Shown here in pieces: positions 9,746 to 18,179 of a stretch of 32,500 bases of DNA (position 1 is the stretch's first letter; every line of letters starts with the position of its first letter). A model generated the notes under the pieces. It saw only the letters and a program-made list of their open reading frames with translations, was not told where the DNA came from and ran no database searches. The stretch covers positions 1 to 32,500 of the forward strand of contig JAPMOS010000269.1 in assembly GCA_027972325.1 (NCBI GenBank), given 5' to 3'. Both the position numbers and the translations under genes were made by a program. The DNA comes from Paratrimastix pyriformis (lineage: Eukaryota > Preaxostyla > Paratrimastigidae).

Positions 9746-9792
9746 TCTTAATGCTATACAAGGTGAAATTTTCGATGAGTACTGTATACAAC
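9746..9792. promoter_or_regulatory. compact divergent promoter region
   Basis: Only 47 bp separate the minus-strand ATG at 9745 from the preferred plus-strand ATG at 9793. Both directions contain a TGTATA core: TTGTATAGC on the minus strand and CTGTATACA on the plus strand. Shared control of the two membrane-protein genes is inferred. Confidence 0.4.
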
Positions 9793-10446
9793 ATGGGTGG
9801 AAACATTAGTTATAACTCAATTAGGCAAGACCTGTTGAACTATCTGTCTGTCAATGAAACCAACATCATAATGCAACAAGTCAATGTGGTTCTTAATGCA
9901 AAGAATGAAATAATCTTTCGTAACATAGCTCACATCAAAAACGTCAAGATTTCTTTTGCCAATGACATAAAGAACCAAATCATAGCCAAAACGATATTGG
10001 AATCAACATCTGCAACATCTGCTTTCAATGACATCCTCAACAAGATATCAGAAAAGCAAAACCAAGGTGGTATCTTTACCGCAAACTTTAACGTGCTCGA
10101 CATGATTAAGAAGCTAAAGAACGTTGTTGATGTCAATCGTGTCAACCAACAGATGCAAAACATCAGAAACTCCTTCGACGTCGTCAATTCCTTCCAAGTT
10201 ATTAATGATGCTTTTGTTCCTTCATCAAGCCTCGAAGATGTCGACTTAACTGCTACCAATCAACTCTACAATAAGCAAGTTTATGATTCATTAGCTGAAA
10301 TATATTCTGAAGTGGATCAACACACAAAAGATGAGGAAGAACACGACATTGGACAAACTGCTGATAATACTACTGCATTGATTGCAATTGCTGCTGTCTT
10401 AGTGGTTGGAGGCTTTATCTATATGAACAAACAAAGAGGAAAGTAA
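9793..10446 (+). CDS. N-myristoylated membrane protein, pE248R/L1-like, 217 aa
   Basis: I choose the ATG at 9793 because it gives MGGNISYNS, a clear N-myristoylation signal (Gly2, Ser6). An upstream in-frame ATG at 9727 would hide this. The body is Asn-rich and helical (NIIMQQVNVVLNAKNEIIF, NQQMQNIRNSFDVV), followed by an acidic stretch and a single C-terminal membrane helix (ALIAIAAVLVVGGFIYM) with a short basic tail. ASFV pE248R begins MGGSTSKNS and poxvirus L1/F9 share the same plan: myristate, helical ectodomain, C-terminal anchor, and a role in fusion during entry. The protein here has no cysteines, unlike L1. Homology is probable from the plan and N-terminal similarity, but needs a profile search. 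Confidence 0.65.
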   Translation: MGGNISYNSIRQDLLNYLSVNETNIIMQQVNVVLNAKNEIIFRNIAHIKNVKISFANDIKNQIIAKTILESTSATSAFNDILNKISEKQNQGGIFTANFNVLDMIKKLKNVVDVNRVNQQMQNIRNSFDVVNSFQVINDAFVPSSSLEDVDLTATNQLYNKQVYDSLAEIYSEVDQHTKDEEEHDIGQTADNTTALIAIAAVLVVGGFIYMNKQRGK

Positions 10447-10468
10447 TTTCAAATGTATATTATGTCAG

Positions 10469-11104
10469 ATGAGTCAATCAGAACTGCTTTTCATGGCAAA
10501 AGTGGCAAAAGCCTGTATGATGAAACAAAAGTACAACAAAGATTTCATGGTTCCATTGATTGGCACACTGTCGAGGAACCCTGAAATCGATGATAGCATA
10601 ATTCCTCATGATGACGAGCCTGAGGTGCCTGAAGAAGAACGAAAAGAACGTGTACGACCTCGAACAAAAGAGGAGCAACGCTTTGAAGAAGAAAGGAATT
10701 TTTATGAATACATGAAAGGTGGATACACACAAACTCAAATCATTGAAACCGTCAGACAACTCACACCATATGTTCCTTCTCGTATCTTTAACACAACAAT
10801 CTTTGCTAAACAGAACTTTATTCGTGTGACACCTCAAGCATTTCGTGAGTTAAAAGCCCAAGTCTTTGATTTGAGCCCTGATGTGATTGCTGATATGGAA
10901 CATGAGTACAACGTCGTGTCACACGCTAAAGGTAGTCGAAATGTCACTAAACTATTTGGTTCAAAGTATGAGACAGTCGCTGAGACAAAACAACAGATGC
11001 ATGCTGCTGCAAAAGGCAAGAGACAACCAAAAGCCCATAAGCCACAACCGCAAAAAGAGTACAACTTACGGTCCAAAACACGATTACGTGGAGGGAAAAA
11101 GTAA
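10469..11104 (+). CDS. basic-tailed element protein, 211 aa, unknown
   Basis: The intact frame begins MSQSELLFMAKVAKACMMKQ. A charged region (DDEPEVPEEERKERVRPRTK) is followed by a folded-looking part (TQTQIIETVRQLTPYVPSRI, FNTTIFAKQNFIRVTPQAF) and a strongly basic C-terminus (KGKRQPKAHKPQPQKEYNLR ending RLRGGKK). The basic tail suggests DNA or core association. The LRGG two residues from the end resembles the Gly-Gly sites cut by ASFV and adenovirus-type maturation proteases and also the end of ubiquitin; meaning unknown. It follows the myristoylated protein gene by 22 bp and precedes the next gene by about 29 bp on the same strand, so the three may be co-expressed. Confidence 0.65.
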   Translation: MSQSELLFMAKVAKACMMKQKYNKDFMVPLIGTLSRNPEIDDSIIPHDDEPEVPEEERKERVRPRTKEEQRFEEERNFYEYMKGGYTQTQIIETVRQLTPYVPSRIFNTTIFAKQNFIRVTPQAFRELKAQVFDLSPDVIADMEHEYNVVSHAKGSRNVTKLFGSKYETVAETKQQMHAAAKGKRQPKAHKPQPQKEYNLRSKTRLRGGKK

Positions 11105-11133
11105 GAATTTCTATTTGTATGGTATTGACAACC

Positions 11134-12036
11134 ATGCACAGAAAAGTTGAAACTGTTAATGAAACTCAACTAAATGATACTCTTCAAGAGCTCCATCACC
11201 CTAACAAAGTAATCCTTACGCCTTATGATGAGGCTATTGCTAAACAAGATGAAAGCTTAGCACAGAATGTCGTGAAGATAAGATTCGACAGTGGACAAAC
11301 TGTGTTCATTAAAAAAGAATGGTATGAGCTGTCTGATGTGTTCAAACAACCTGTCATCTTCCAATCATTTGAGCGTTACATGAAATGGATTTACCCTCTA
11401 CTAAACAATTCCGGGCGCGACTTACAGTTCGATGACGATGTGGATTCCATGGCTGAACTCGGTGGATTCATTGAGGAGGTGTTTAAATACAAACTCGATA
11501 AGCTGCTCGTTGAATCTGTCGTGTGTGATGTATCACAAAATAGTGGACTCGTCGATGAGATACAAAAGATGAAACGTTACATCAACAAGTACGAATCCTC
11601 AGTAAATTCATGCTGGGGTATCTTAAAGAAAAAGGTGACTGAACGGATGCAAAATTTCGAAAATGAATGGCTCGGATTTATCAAAATGTGGAGCGTCGTA
11701 TATCAAAATGATAAGTATAATGGCATCACCTACGATTTAATCCTGCAAGCTATCAAAGCAAACAACATAATTGACATCTGTGTGATGAATGTGAAATACA
11801 ACAACATTATCTATAAGTTCATCCGCTACTTCGAGCTGTATGTCGTAAAGAATGATAAGACTGTCGTGTCAACCAATAAGTATGAACTCAGTTTAATGCT
11901 TCCTGATGCATCTGAAACTGTATCTAACATCGCTACATCCATTTCTGGCATCATCACCAATACAAAAGTCCTCGATAAAAGCACATTGCTTCGTCAAGTA
12001 TCAAATCTAATGTCGATGAAATCACTTACTGCTTAA
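11134..12036 (+). CDS. unknown helical protein, ~300 aa
   Basis: The frame is open from an ATG at 11119 (305 aa), but TTTCTATTTGTATGG at 11107-11121 looks like the element's promoter motif, so the ATG at 11134 (MHRKVETVNETQLND, 300 aa) is preferred. The protein is mostly helical: VVKIRFDSGQTVFIKKEWYE near the start, then FQSFERYMKWIYPLLNNSG, a long middle with VTERMQNFENEWLGFIKMW, and YNNIIYKFIRYFELYVV. It has no signal peptide and no clear membrane helix. I do not recognise the family; a structural or replication accessory role are both possible. Its end overlaps the convergent VLTF3-like gene by 15 bp. Confidence 0.7.
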   Translation: MHRKVETVNETQLNDTLQELHHPNKVILTPYDEAIAKQDESLAQNVVKIRFDSGQTVFIKKEWYELSDVFKQPVIFQSFERYMKWIYPLLNNSGRDLQFDDDVDSMAELGGFIEEVFKYKLDKLLVESVVCDVSQNSGLVDEIQKMKRYINKYESSVNSCWGILKKKVTERMQNFENEWLGFIKMWSVVYQNDKYNGITYDLILQAIKANNIIDICVMNVKYNNIIYKFIRYFELYVVKNDKTVVSTNKYELSLMLPDASETVSNIATSISGIITNTKVLDKSTLLRQVSNLMSMKSLTA

Positions 12037-12552
12037 GCTCGAGCCTAATTTAAGCTCATTCCACTTCTTCTCGTACTTCTTTATGAACTCTCGATTGACA
12101 CAAATTCTTTTGTATAACTTCTTATCTTCAATACCATTAGCCTGTAATAATTTGTATATGATGAACTTGTAATTCATTCTATACTTACTGATGGCTAACC
12201 TGTCTTTTATCTTAGCAAACTGTCTCTTCATGCTTTCCCTGACTGTTGGTGCTATCTGATAATGTACCATCTTGCTAAACACCTGGTTGAAATAATTCGA
12301 TGGTTTATATGGCACATAATGTGATTTATTACGTGCTGCTCGCTCTTCCTGAAAATTACATACAAATGGAGTCTCTAACACACATCCACAGTTCTGACAG
12401 ACATTTAAACCTTCTGGTGTTGTAACTGCATCTGGCTTATCACAACACTTCCATTCTGGTTCTTTTGGTTCCTTCTCAACTTCCTGTCTATATAAGTCCA
12501 ATGATAACTGCATCAGACGCTTTCTCTCTGCTTTCTCATCCATCTCCTTCAT
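12022..12552 (-). CDS. VLTF3-like late transcription factor, 176 aa
   Basis: The intact frame begins MKEMDEKAERKRLMQLSLDL. A zinc-ribbon-like cysteine set occurs at residues 36-37 and 52-57 (KCCDKP then VCQNCGCV). It is followed by YVPYKPSNYFNQVFSKMVHY and a helical C-terminal part (RMNYKFIIYKLLQANG, REFIKKYEKKWNEL). This order, a zinc ribbon, then Y(K)P-x-YF and a cyclin-like helical region, is that of poxvirus/NCLDV late transcription factor 3, which directs late viral transcription. It is an NCLDV hallmark and not part of the usual Polinton core set as I know it. The upstream minus-strand sequence TCTATTGTTATATTA may be its promoter. Confidence in the family is good, though based on motif recognition alone. 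Confidence 0.78.
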   Translation of the reverse strand: MKEMDEKAERKRLMQLSLDLYRQEVEKEPKEPEWKCCDKPDAVTTPEGLNVCQNCGCVLETPFVCNFQEERAARNKSHYVPYKPSNYFNQVFSKMVHYQIAPTVRESMKRQFAKIKDRLAISKYRMNYKFIIYKLLQANGIEDKKLYKRICVNREFIKKYEKKWNELKLGSSLSSK

Positions 12553-12554
12553 GA

Positions 12555-12575
12555 TTAATATAACAATAGATTATA
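12555..12575 (-). promoter_or_regulatory. AATCTATTGTTATATTA promoter-like motif
   Basis: On the minus strand, TAATCTATTGTTATATTAAT lies right before the ATG at 12552. It fits the TCTAT-N-TTA/TATA pattern seen upstream of the starts at 1123, 7201 and 3571. Confidence 0.45.
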
Positions 12576-12576
12576 T

Positions 12577-13370
12577 TAAATCAAAAACGACAAAAGTTAA
12601 AATGGAGTGGCTGCTTGAACTTAAGCATCCACATATTAAACACTGCAAAGGCTAAAAAGTACACTTGAAAAGCAATGCTGCGTAACAATAGTTGTTCGCT
12701 ACGATACTCTCGGGCGGAAGGATTTGTGGTCACTTGAAATCCCGGGTTCGTAGTGACGTGCAAAAAAGCACGGACGATATGAACTGTAAGTTCACACGTA
12801 ACTGAAACTATGTTACCGTTACTGCTCTTCATATTGGTACTTTTTGCCTTCTAAGCAACTTACATGATTCCATGGATGTATTCTGTTCAGTGATAGCCTG
12901 CGAAACACTTTTAGCGCTTATCAGTGCTTCCGGTTCTATTTGAACAAAATTCATTTGATGCTAAGCTCAATTCATGAGAAAACAACGCTGCGAAACACAA
13001 TTGATATCTGAATGTGTTCCCGTCATTATTTAATCACTGCATGGCTTCTCATCAAAACACCCAACCATTCAGTCGGCTTCTTGTGCATGTATATGGTTGA
13101 TAGAATAGCACCTTTATGTGGTACTACTCCATAATTACTATATTTCATAATTCTTTAAGCCATTTTTATAAAATAATTTGAGCTATAGGCATTATTTCAT
13201 GTCACTTTGCTGAGCCTTCAGTGATCCTGATTGAAATTTTGCTCATCTTGAGCCTGTATCTAAAAATCACTACTTTCTCATTTTTGCCTCTTCTTGGTGC
13301 CATACCTACTCAAATTCATCAAAAGTAACATATCCATTGGATATATTAGCTAAAATTGAAACAAAACAAC
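12577..13370. other. ~0.8 kb mostly non-coding block
   Basis: No firm gene is seen. The minus strand has an 83-codon frame (12581-12832) with a repeated TTNP peptide and a hydrophobic stretch (SIAFQVYFLAFAVFNMWML). It is unsupported by context and could be chance. The sequence ctgcg(a/t)aaca recurs near 12677, 12898 and 12986. The right part (about 13150-13260) contains wording reminiscent of the long repeats, such as aataatttgagct and gcattatttcatg, but is not a clear third copy. Confidence 0.5.
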
Positions 13371-14126
13371 TCAGAAATCAATGAGATACTCATAAAGAGC
13401 ATCCTTATCTTCCTTCTGTATCTTCTTATGGTTTTTTATCTTATCAAAAAGCATTTGCTTGTATTGCTCTTTGTTCGTCTTAGCTGAAATGCCTAAGTAG
13501 GTAATTGATGACTGCAAACTGTTCAATGTCTTCCTGAGTTGTGGAGGTAAGAGCTTCTTTGACTCTCCATACTCAAATACGAGGTCATCAAACGTAAAAC
13601 TGCTCTCACATCTTTGTTTAACCTGATTTGGATTCAATTTCAATGCTACACTGCATGCATATAGTGACTTGTATATTGTTTTCGTACCATCTGTCTTATT
13701 TGTCACTATTACTTGAGTCCTTGCTCCTTTCACATATTTCTCCTTCTTCTTGTATTCTCTCGGCTTATAGTTCGACAAATCTTTGCAAAAGGTCTTCTTG
13801 TATTTCTCCTGTTGATATTCTTTTCGCTCATCTTCAGTTCGGCATGCTTTAATCATGTTCAACATCTTGAATCCCTTTTCTGTGTATTCTTTGATGTATT
13901 TCTCTTCTATCTCTTTAATGTTCTCACAATCACAAATGGCTTCTATTTCTTCAATGGTAAACTTGTCAATACCTACTTCTCTCATTCTGCTGTAAAGCAG
14001 ATGTGTACATCCACTCTTGACATGCGTTTTATGCACTGCCCATCTCGAACGGATGTTCTTTGTTGAACCTATATATAATTCATTCGGCTCAACAGTGTTG
14101 ACTATCTTATATATGTAGTATTTCAT
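13371..14126 (-). CDS. GIY-YIG endonuclease, 251 aa
   Basis: The intact frame begins MKYYIYKIVNTVEPNELYIG. Residues 4-6 (YIY) and 18-20 (YIG) are the GIY-YIG pair. The catalytic Arg lies in STKNIRSRWAVHK (about 24-33), the metal-binding Glu is likely in KEIEEKYIKEY (about 71-81), and a closing Asn in FKMLN (90). A Lys-rich linker leads to a NUMOD-like DNA-binding helix (SLYACSVALKLNPNQVKQRC, about 150-175), then a C-terminal helical part. This is the layout of homing-type nucleases that cut and often spread within viral genomes. In the element it stands alone next to the small coiled-coil gene and pPolB, all on the same strand. No intron is seen around it, so it is a free-standing nuclease. 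Confidence 0.88.
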   Translation of the reverse strand: MKYYIYKIVNTVEPNELYIGSTKNIRSRWAVHKTHVKSGCTHLLYSRMREVGIDKFTIEEIEAICDCENIKEIEEKYIKEYTEKGFKMLNMIKACRTEDERKEYQQEKYKKTFCKDLSNYKPREYKKKEKYVKGARTQVIVTNKTDGTKTIYKSLYACSVALKLNPNQVKQRCESSFTFDDLVFEYGESKKLLPPQLRKTLNSLQSSITYLGISAKTNKEQYKQMLFDKIKNHKKIQKEDKDALYEYLIDF

Positions 14127-14128
14127 TT

Positions 14129-14152
14129 TACTATACTATAGTATTAGATAAT
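14129..14152 (-). promoter_or_regulatory. ATTATCTAATACTATAGTATAG promoter-like motif
   Basis: The minus-strand sequence shortly before the GIY-YIG start at 14126 shares ATTATCTA with the motif before 1123 and 7201, and contains a short palindrome (ACTATAGT). Function is inferred. Confidence 0.4.
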
Positions 14153-14176
14153 ATTTCAACTGTATTTAAGTCACTT

Positions 14177-14374
14177 TCATTTTTGATTTTCAGTTGGTGC
14201 TTCCAAATTATAATGAATTCTGCTTTGCTCTCTGCCCTGTTTCTGTAACTCTCCATACACTACAGTTTCTTCTAATAATGCTTCTAATAGGTTGGTTATG
14301 TCTTTCATTGAGCGTTCAATTGATGTCAGTTTAGCATTCATCTTGTCAATTGTCGACTGTTTAGATGATTCCAT
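14177..14374 (-). CDS. small coiled-coil protein, 65 aa
   Basis: I choose the ATG at 14374 (MESSKQSTIDKMNAKLTSIE) because it lies 22 bp after the pPolB stop; the frame stays open further upstream, but that would overlap pPolB. The protein is a heptad-like helix (IDKMNAKLTSIERSMKDITN, LLEALLEETVVYGELQ) with a polar tail. Short coiled-coil proteins of this kind may act as fibre or assembly accessories, but nothing specific can be said. It lies between pPolB and the GIY-YIG gene on the same strand. Confidence 0.55.
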   Translation of the reverse strand: MESSKQSTIDKMNAKLTSIERSMKDITNLLEALLEETVVYGELQKQGREQSRIHYNLEAPTENQK

Positions 14375-14396
14375 AATAATGAACGCCGATAAAATT

Positions 14397-14970
14397 TCAC
14401 TTAGTCTTCGATTGCTCCATTTTAATCCGGTAATGTCCATAAGCGTAACTATCAGTCTTGTTTCTGAGATACCTTTTATCATCATAAGAGCACAATGCAA
14501 ACTTGTTCACTGATACTGCATAGAGTTGGTGATATTTGCTTTGAATTGCACAGAACTTCACCTTAGGATGTGCCTTATCAATCTCTTCATCATTCTTTTT
14601 CTCCATCTCTTCATTCTTTTTCTTCATCTCTTCGTCAATCTCTTCATCAATCTCTTCATCATTCTGTTTGCGTTTTGGCTTCAGACATTCTGAGTTCAAA
14701 CAGTCCATGAACCTTTTGTGTGATAATTCCTGTTTAATTGCTGACTTCTTCACACCTTTGCATTTGGCATGCTTCTCTTCATCACCTTCTATGACATATG
14801 AATACATCTTCGAACGTAATCCACAGAACTCTATGATTTGCTTGCCTTTGGCTTCATCCTTGAACTTTCCAATCTTGGCAATGTTCTTTTCGCTGAATAG
14901 CGCATTGTCCTCTGGATAATTGGATGTATCGAGTTCGTCTTCAAATTCTTTCATATCTTCATATGTGAAC
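14397..14970 (-). pseudogene. protein-primed DNA polymerase B (Polinton pPolB), C-terminal part
   Basis: The minus-strand frame gives the characteristic end of Polinton/transposon-type pPolB: YEDMKEFEDELDTSNYPEDN, IGKFKDEAKG, EFCGLRSKMYSY, KCKGVKKSAIKQELSHKRFM, and near the end KFCAIQSKYHQLYAVSVNKF, SYDDKRY and YAYGHYRI. An acidic Asp/Glu/Ile-rich insert (IDEEIDEEMKKKNEEMEKKN) separates the last two blocks. The enzyme would copy the element by protein priming. The catalytic exonuclease and palm motifs are not in this window, because the element's right edge falls here. The frame happens to stay open into the GC-rich host side, but that part has unrelated composition and is not polymerase. Family confidence is high. 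Confidence 0.88.
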
Positions 14971-16204
14971 GGGGTCAATAGAAACCCCGCGCGAGCCCCT
15001 TGTATGGGAAAACGAAAAGTGTCGATTTCCGGGGGGCCCCGGGGGCCCGGGAACCCGGGTGGGTGTGGGTGGGAGTGAGGGTGGGTGGAGCCCTCCGCGG
15101 GTGCGGGCAGCCTGGGGTCGTCCCTGGGGGGTACCCGGGTCCCCCCGGGGGTACCCTTGGTTATGTCGCACCGGGAGCCGGCCGAACCCGGGACCGGCTG
15201 GCACCAGGGCAGGGTGTAGGACCCCAGGGGGGCACCTGATATCGGGACCCGATCGCCCGTCGGCCCACCGGTCGGGAGGACCCATGGTCGACCTGACCCA
15301 TGGACCCCCCGACCCGTCCGTGGGACCTGCACCCGGGACGAAGCCGCGCCAGAGGCCCACCCATGACGAATCGGGGAGCTCCACCCCACGCCTGGTGGAC
15401 TGACACCCAGACCCAGGGCCGCCGCACGCCGGGTGGGGGAACGGGGACATCGACAACTGGTCCGAAGAGGTTTTTTCCGGGTACCCGCCGATAGAAAAGC
15501 GGCGTTGTTTCCTGGAACACCCCTGACCCTGGGGCCCGCCCGGTGGGGCGCTCTCTGGGGCAGCCCTGGGCCTGTGCAACGCCATACCGGGAGCAGCTCT
15601 GCGACCTGTTCTTGGCCGGGCGCTCTCGTTCGGAAGATGGACCTACCCTCCCGACCAACCAAAAAAACGCATCCCGGGCGGATTCCCGCCGTCCCCGGGC
15701 ATTCTGCGGGCATTCCCCAGCTCCAGCGCGACTCGCCCGAGGGCCGACAACTGTTTCCTCCCACGAATTTCCCTCAAAAAAACCCCCAAACGGTCCACGA
15801 ATGGCATGAAACCCCCTCCCAAAATGCTCCATGTCGTTTTCCCCATGTCCCCCCCGGCCGCCCGCCCTTGTTTGACGCTCCCGCAGGCCGCCAGCGCTCT
15901 CTCTGGTCCTCCCGAGCCCCAGCCCCCCCCCCTGACTTTTTGTCTCGGTGCACAGCAAAGGAATTGCACTCTAGTAAAAAAAAAGCCAAAAACCGTAATA
16001 TCAATATCGCAGCCAAAAACAAACCAAACCGGGCCGCATGGGCCGCAGGTGGTGGTGAGGGAGATCGTCGGGTCAGAATTGGGGTGAGGTTTGAGATGGG
16101 TGGGAGGGATGGGGATGGGGGATGGTCGAGTTCCACGGCTCGATGGAAGAGGCCACCCCGAACGGCGCCGATGAGGAGCACAACCTTGGTCAGACCGAGC
16201 GGGG

Positions 16205-16275
16205 CCTGGAGAGACGGGCCTGGAGAGACGGGCCTGGAGAGACGGGCCTGGGGATGGGCCTGGGGATGGGCCTTG
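16205..16275. repeat. short tandem repeat
   Basis: The 16-bp unit GGCCTGGAGAGACGGG occurs about three times in a row, followed by GGCCTGGGGAT twice, then a G run. Confidence 0.8.
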
Positions 16276-18179
16276 GGGGGGGGGGGGGGGGGAGGAGGGA
16301 GGAGTCGTGGTGGGATGGTGGTTGGAGGGGGGCGAATGAGGCGACGCCTGGCCAGCCCGCACGGAGACCATACATGCGCGACGGCTGGTCCGGTTGCAGG
16401 GTGCGGGTCGCGGAGTCTGCAAAATGAAGGCAGCTGCTCATGGTGCCGGATGTTTGGTGAGTTCATGGGTGGTGGCTGGGTGTGCAGGCTCGGATCACCA
16501 TCGACAGCAAACAGGCGGCAGAACGATATGCCGGTGCCATGCGAAAGCCGGGCTAATGGCGGGTGGATTGATGGGCGGTGGGTCGTCAGTTGGCGGTGGG
16601 CGGTGGTGGTCGGGTCCAGTGGTCGGAAAAGTAATGGGATGGGAGATCCCATAATTCTTCAGACAACCAGGACTCGCTGTGCTGGTGGGGTGGGCATGTG
16701 GGACGGAGGACAAGTGCTGGCAACAGACCAATTGACAGCACCAGCGACGGCCTGCCTCCTTTGGAGCGGTGAGGCCTAGTTGAGCTGGCAGTAAGTCATC
16801 GAGGGCTCCCCCGCGCCGCTCCGGGGGGCGGCAGAGGTCGCTCTGCTGGCTGAGGCTCTTCACGAAGCTGTTGAGGTCGTCCCAATGAACGACAGAGGCG
16901 ACGATCCTTGTTGGGGTTGTCAGATCTGGGTGCCGAAGTGAGTCGATGAGATCAGACCAGCCAACATGGCGCCAATAGTGTGCATACCCGGGCGGCTCAA
17001 GGGGAGCCAGCCAGCTGGCGAGGAATCAGCTCGGATCGGCATTGCGGCGCCCGTCGAGGCAGACGGGAAATTGCCTCCGTCGTTAGAAAACGGCGGGGAA
17101 GGTGGCGTGGCGTCTCTTCGCGTCCGCCGTGCGGGGAGCTGATAAGCAACATGCCCGTCGTCGACGGTGGGAAACCACTGGCCGCAGTGGCCGCAGTGGC
17201 CGCTGCCCCGCCCCGAGGCCAATGGGCTCGGCCGCACACTGCCGAAAGGTGGTGGCTGAAGTGAGGTTGTTGTAATTTCCCACGTGATCGGAGCGGGCCG
17301 TATGATTCACCGTGTGTTGTGCCAGAACACGAAGCTCCTTCCCGTGGCCGAAACCATCACTGCAGAATCATTGCGCAACAACCACAGAACGGAGATCGGA
17401 TGCCAATGACAGGAACAGCTGCATAATTCAGCAACCGAACGCGCTGTCGGGGGGCATAAACACGGACCTGAGGTGAGGATCACCGTCACATTGTGGCGGA
17501 TATCAAGTAGTTCGCCCCGCCGCCGCAATGGCCATCGAAGGTGCAGGCGAACCAAGTCGCAGCCCGACACGGAGACAGCAGGAGCGGCCGCCACCATCAC
17601 CGTCGCCCCCGCAAGGAAGTGGCTGTTATCGATTGTGGAAGTCGGCCGGCTCATGGGTTGCTGATTCGCACCGAGGTGGGCGGCGGCCGCGGCTAAAAGC
17701 CTGCACACGCCGATTCCCGGCGGAGCAAGAGGGGAAAACGAGGATCAATAATGCAATGTGCGTTTGTGGGGAGGCAACAAGAGCCGGACCCGTGCGCTGG
17801 TGAGGGTGCACCGGCCGTCCCCACCCTGGCCAGCTGCGTGGGGTCGACAGAAAACCGCCTCTAAGATCTGCGTGGCTCAGCGACCATCGGGCAGCTGAAT
17901 CTGCCCAGGTTGGGCTCGTCGGCCGACCAGGTTTGGCCAGAGCCACCGGCACCATCGGCCCAGAAGTCCCGGCCGGTCTCGGGAGTACTCTCGGGAGAGG
18001 GCAAATGTCGTCGCGTTGGCTGTCGGTGCCCGGAAGCGGGTTTCCGTACGGGTCGTGAGCCGCAGAGAGAGACCACCGAACGGGTGGCGGCCACTGGGTC
18101 GCCTGCAGGCTTGCGGGAACATAGCGGACGGAAGGGGGAAACAAAGGGGTGGACTGGAGTAAGGAAGCGAAGGAAATGG

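Larger units (their letters stand above)
1..14970. mobile_element. Polinton/Maverick-like integrated virus element, partial
   Basis: This AT-rich, gene-dense block contrasts sharply with the GC-rich DNA after about 14,970. An rve-type integrase at the left and the C-terminal part of a protein-primed family B DNA polymerase at the right are the pair that defines Polintons. Other parts are an S74-domain fibre, two membrane proteins, a VLTF3-like factor and a GIY-YIG nuclease. The left end lies outside the window, and the right edge falls within pPolB, so no terminal inverted repeats or target-site duplication can be seen. I recognise no major or minor capsid protein, packaging ATPase or Ulp1-type protease. 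The element is broken: roughly eight to ten breaks are spread over three or four genes, while the rest are open. Nearly identical internal repeats and many open genes suggest a young insertion. Family assignment is firm for integrase and pPolB and inferred for the whole. Confidence 0.82.

Noticed and set aside
9727-9792. Upstream ATG as start of the myristoylated protein
   Set aside because: It would add 22 residues ahead of a perfect myristoylation signal and overlap the start of the divergent gene.
12715-12790. tRNA-like stretch with GGGTTCGTA
   Set aside because: No matching acceptor, D or anticodon arms could be drawn around it.
14971-15764. Long minus-strand open frame running from GC-rich DNA into pPolB
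   Set aside because: The upstream ~260 codons are Pro/Gly/Arg-rich GC-driven sequence with no polymerase likeness; the frame is open by chance across the composition junction.
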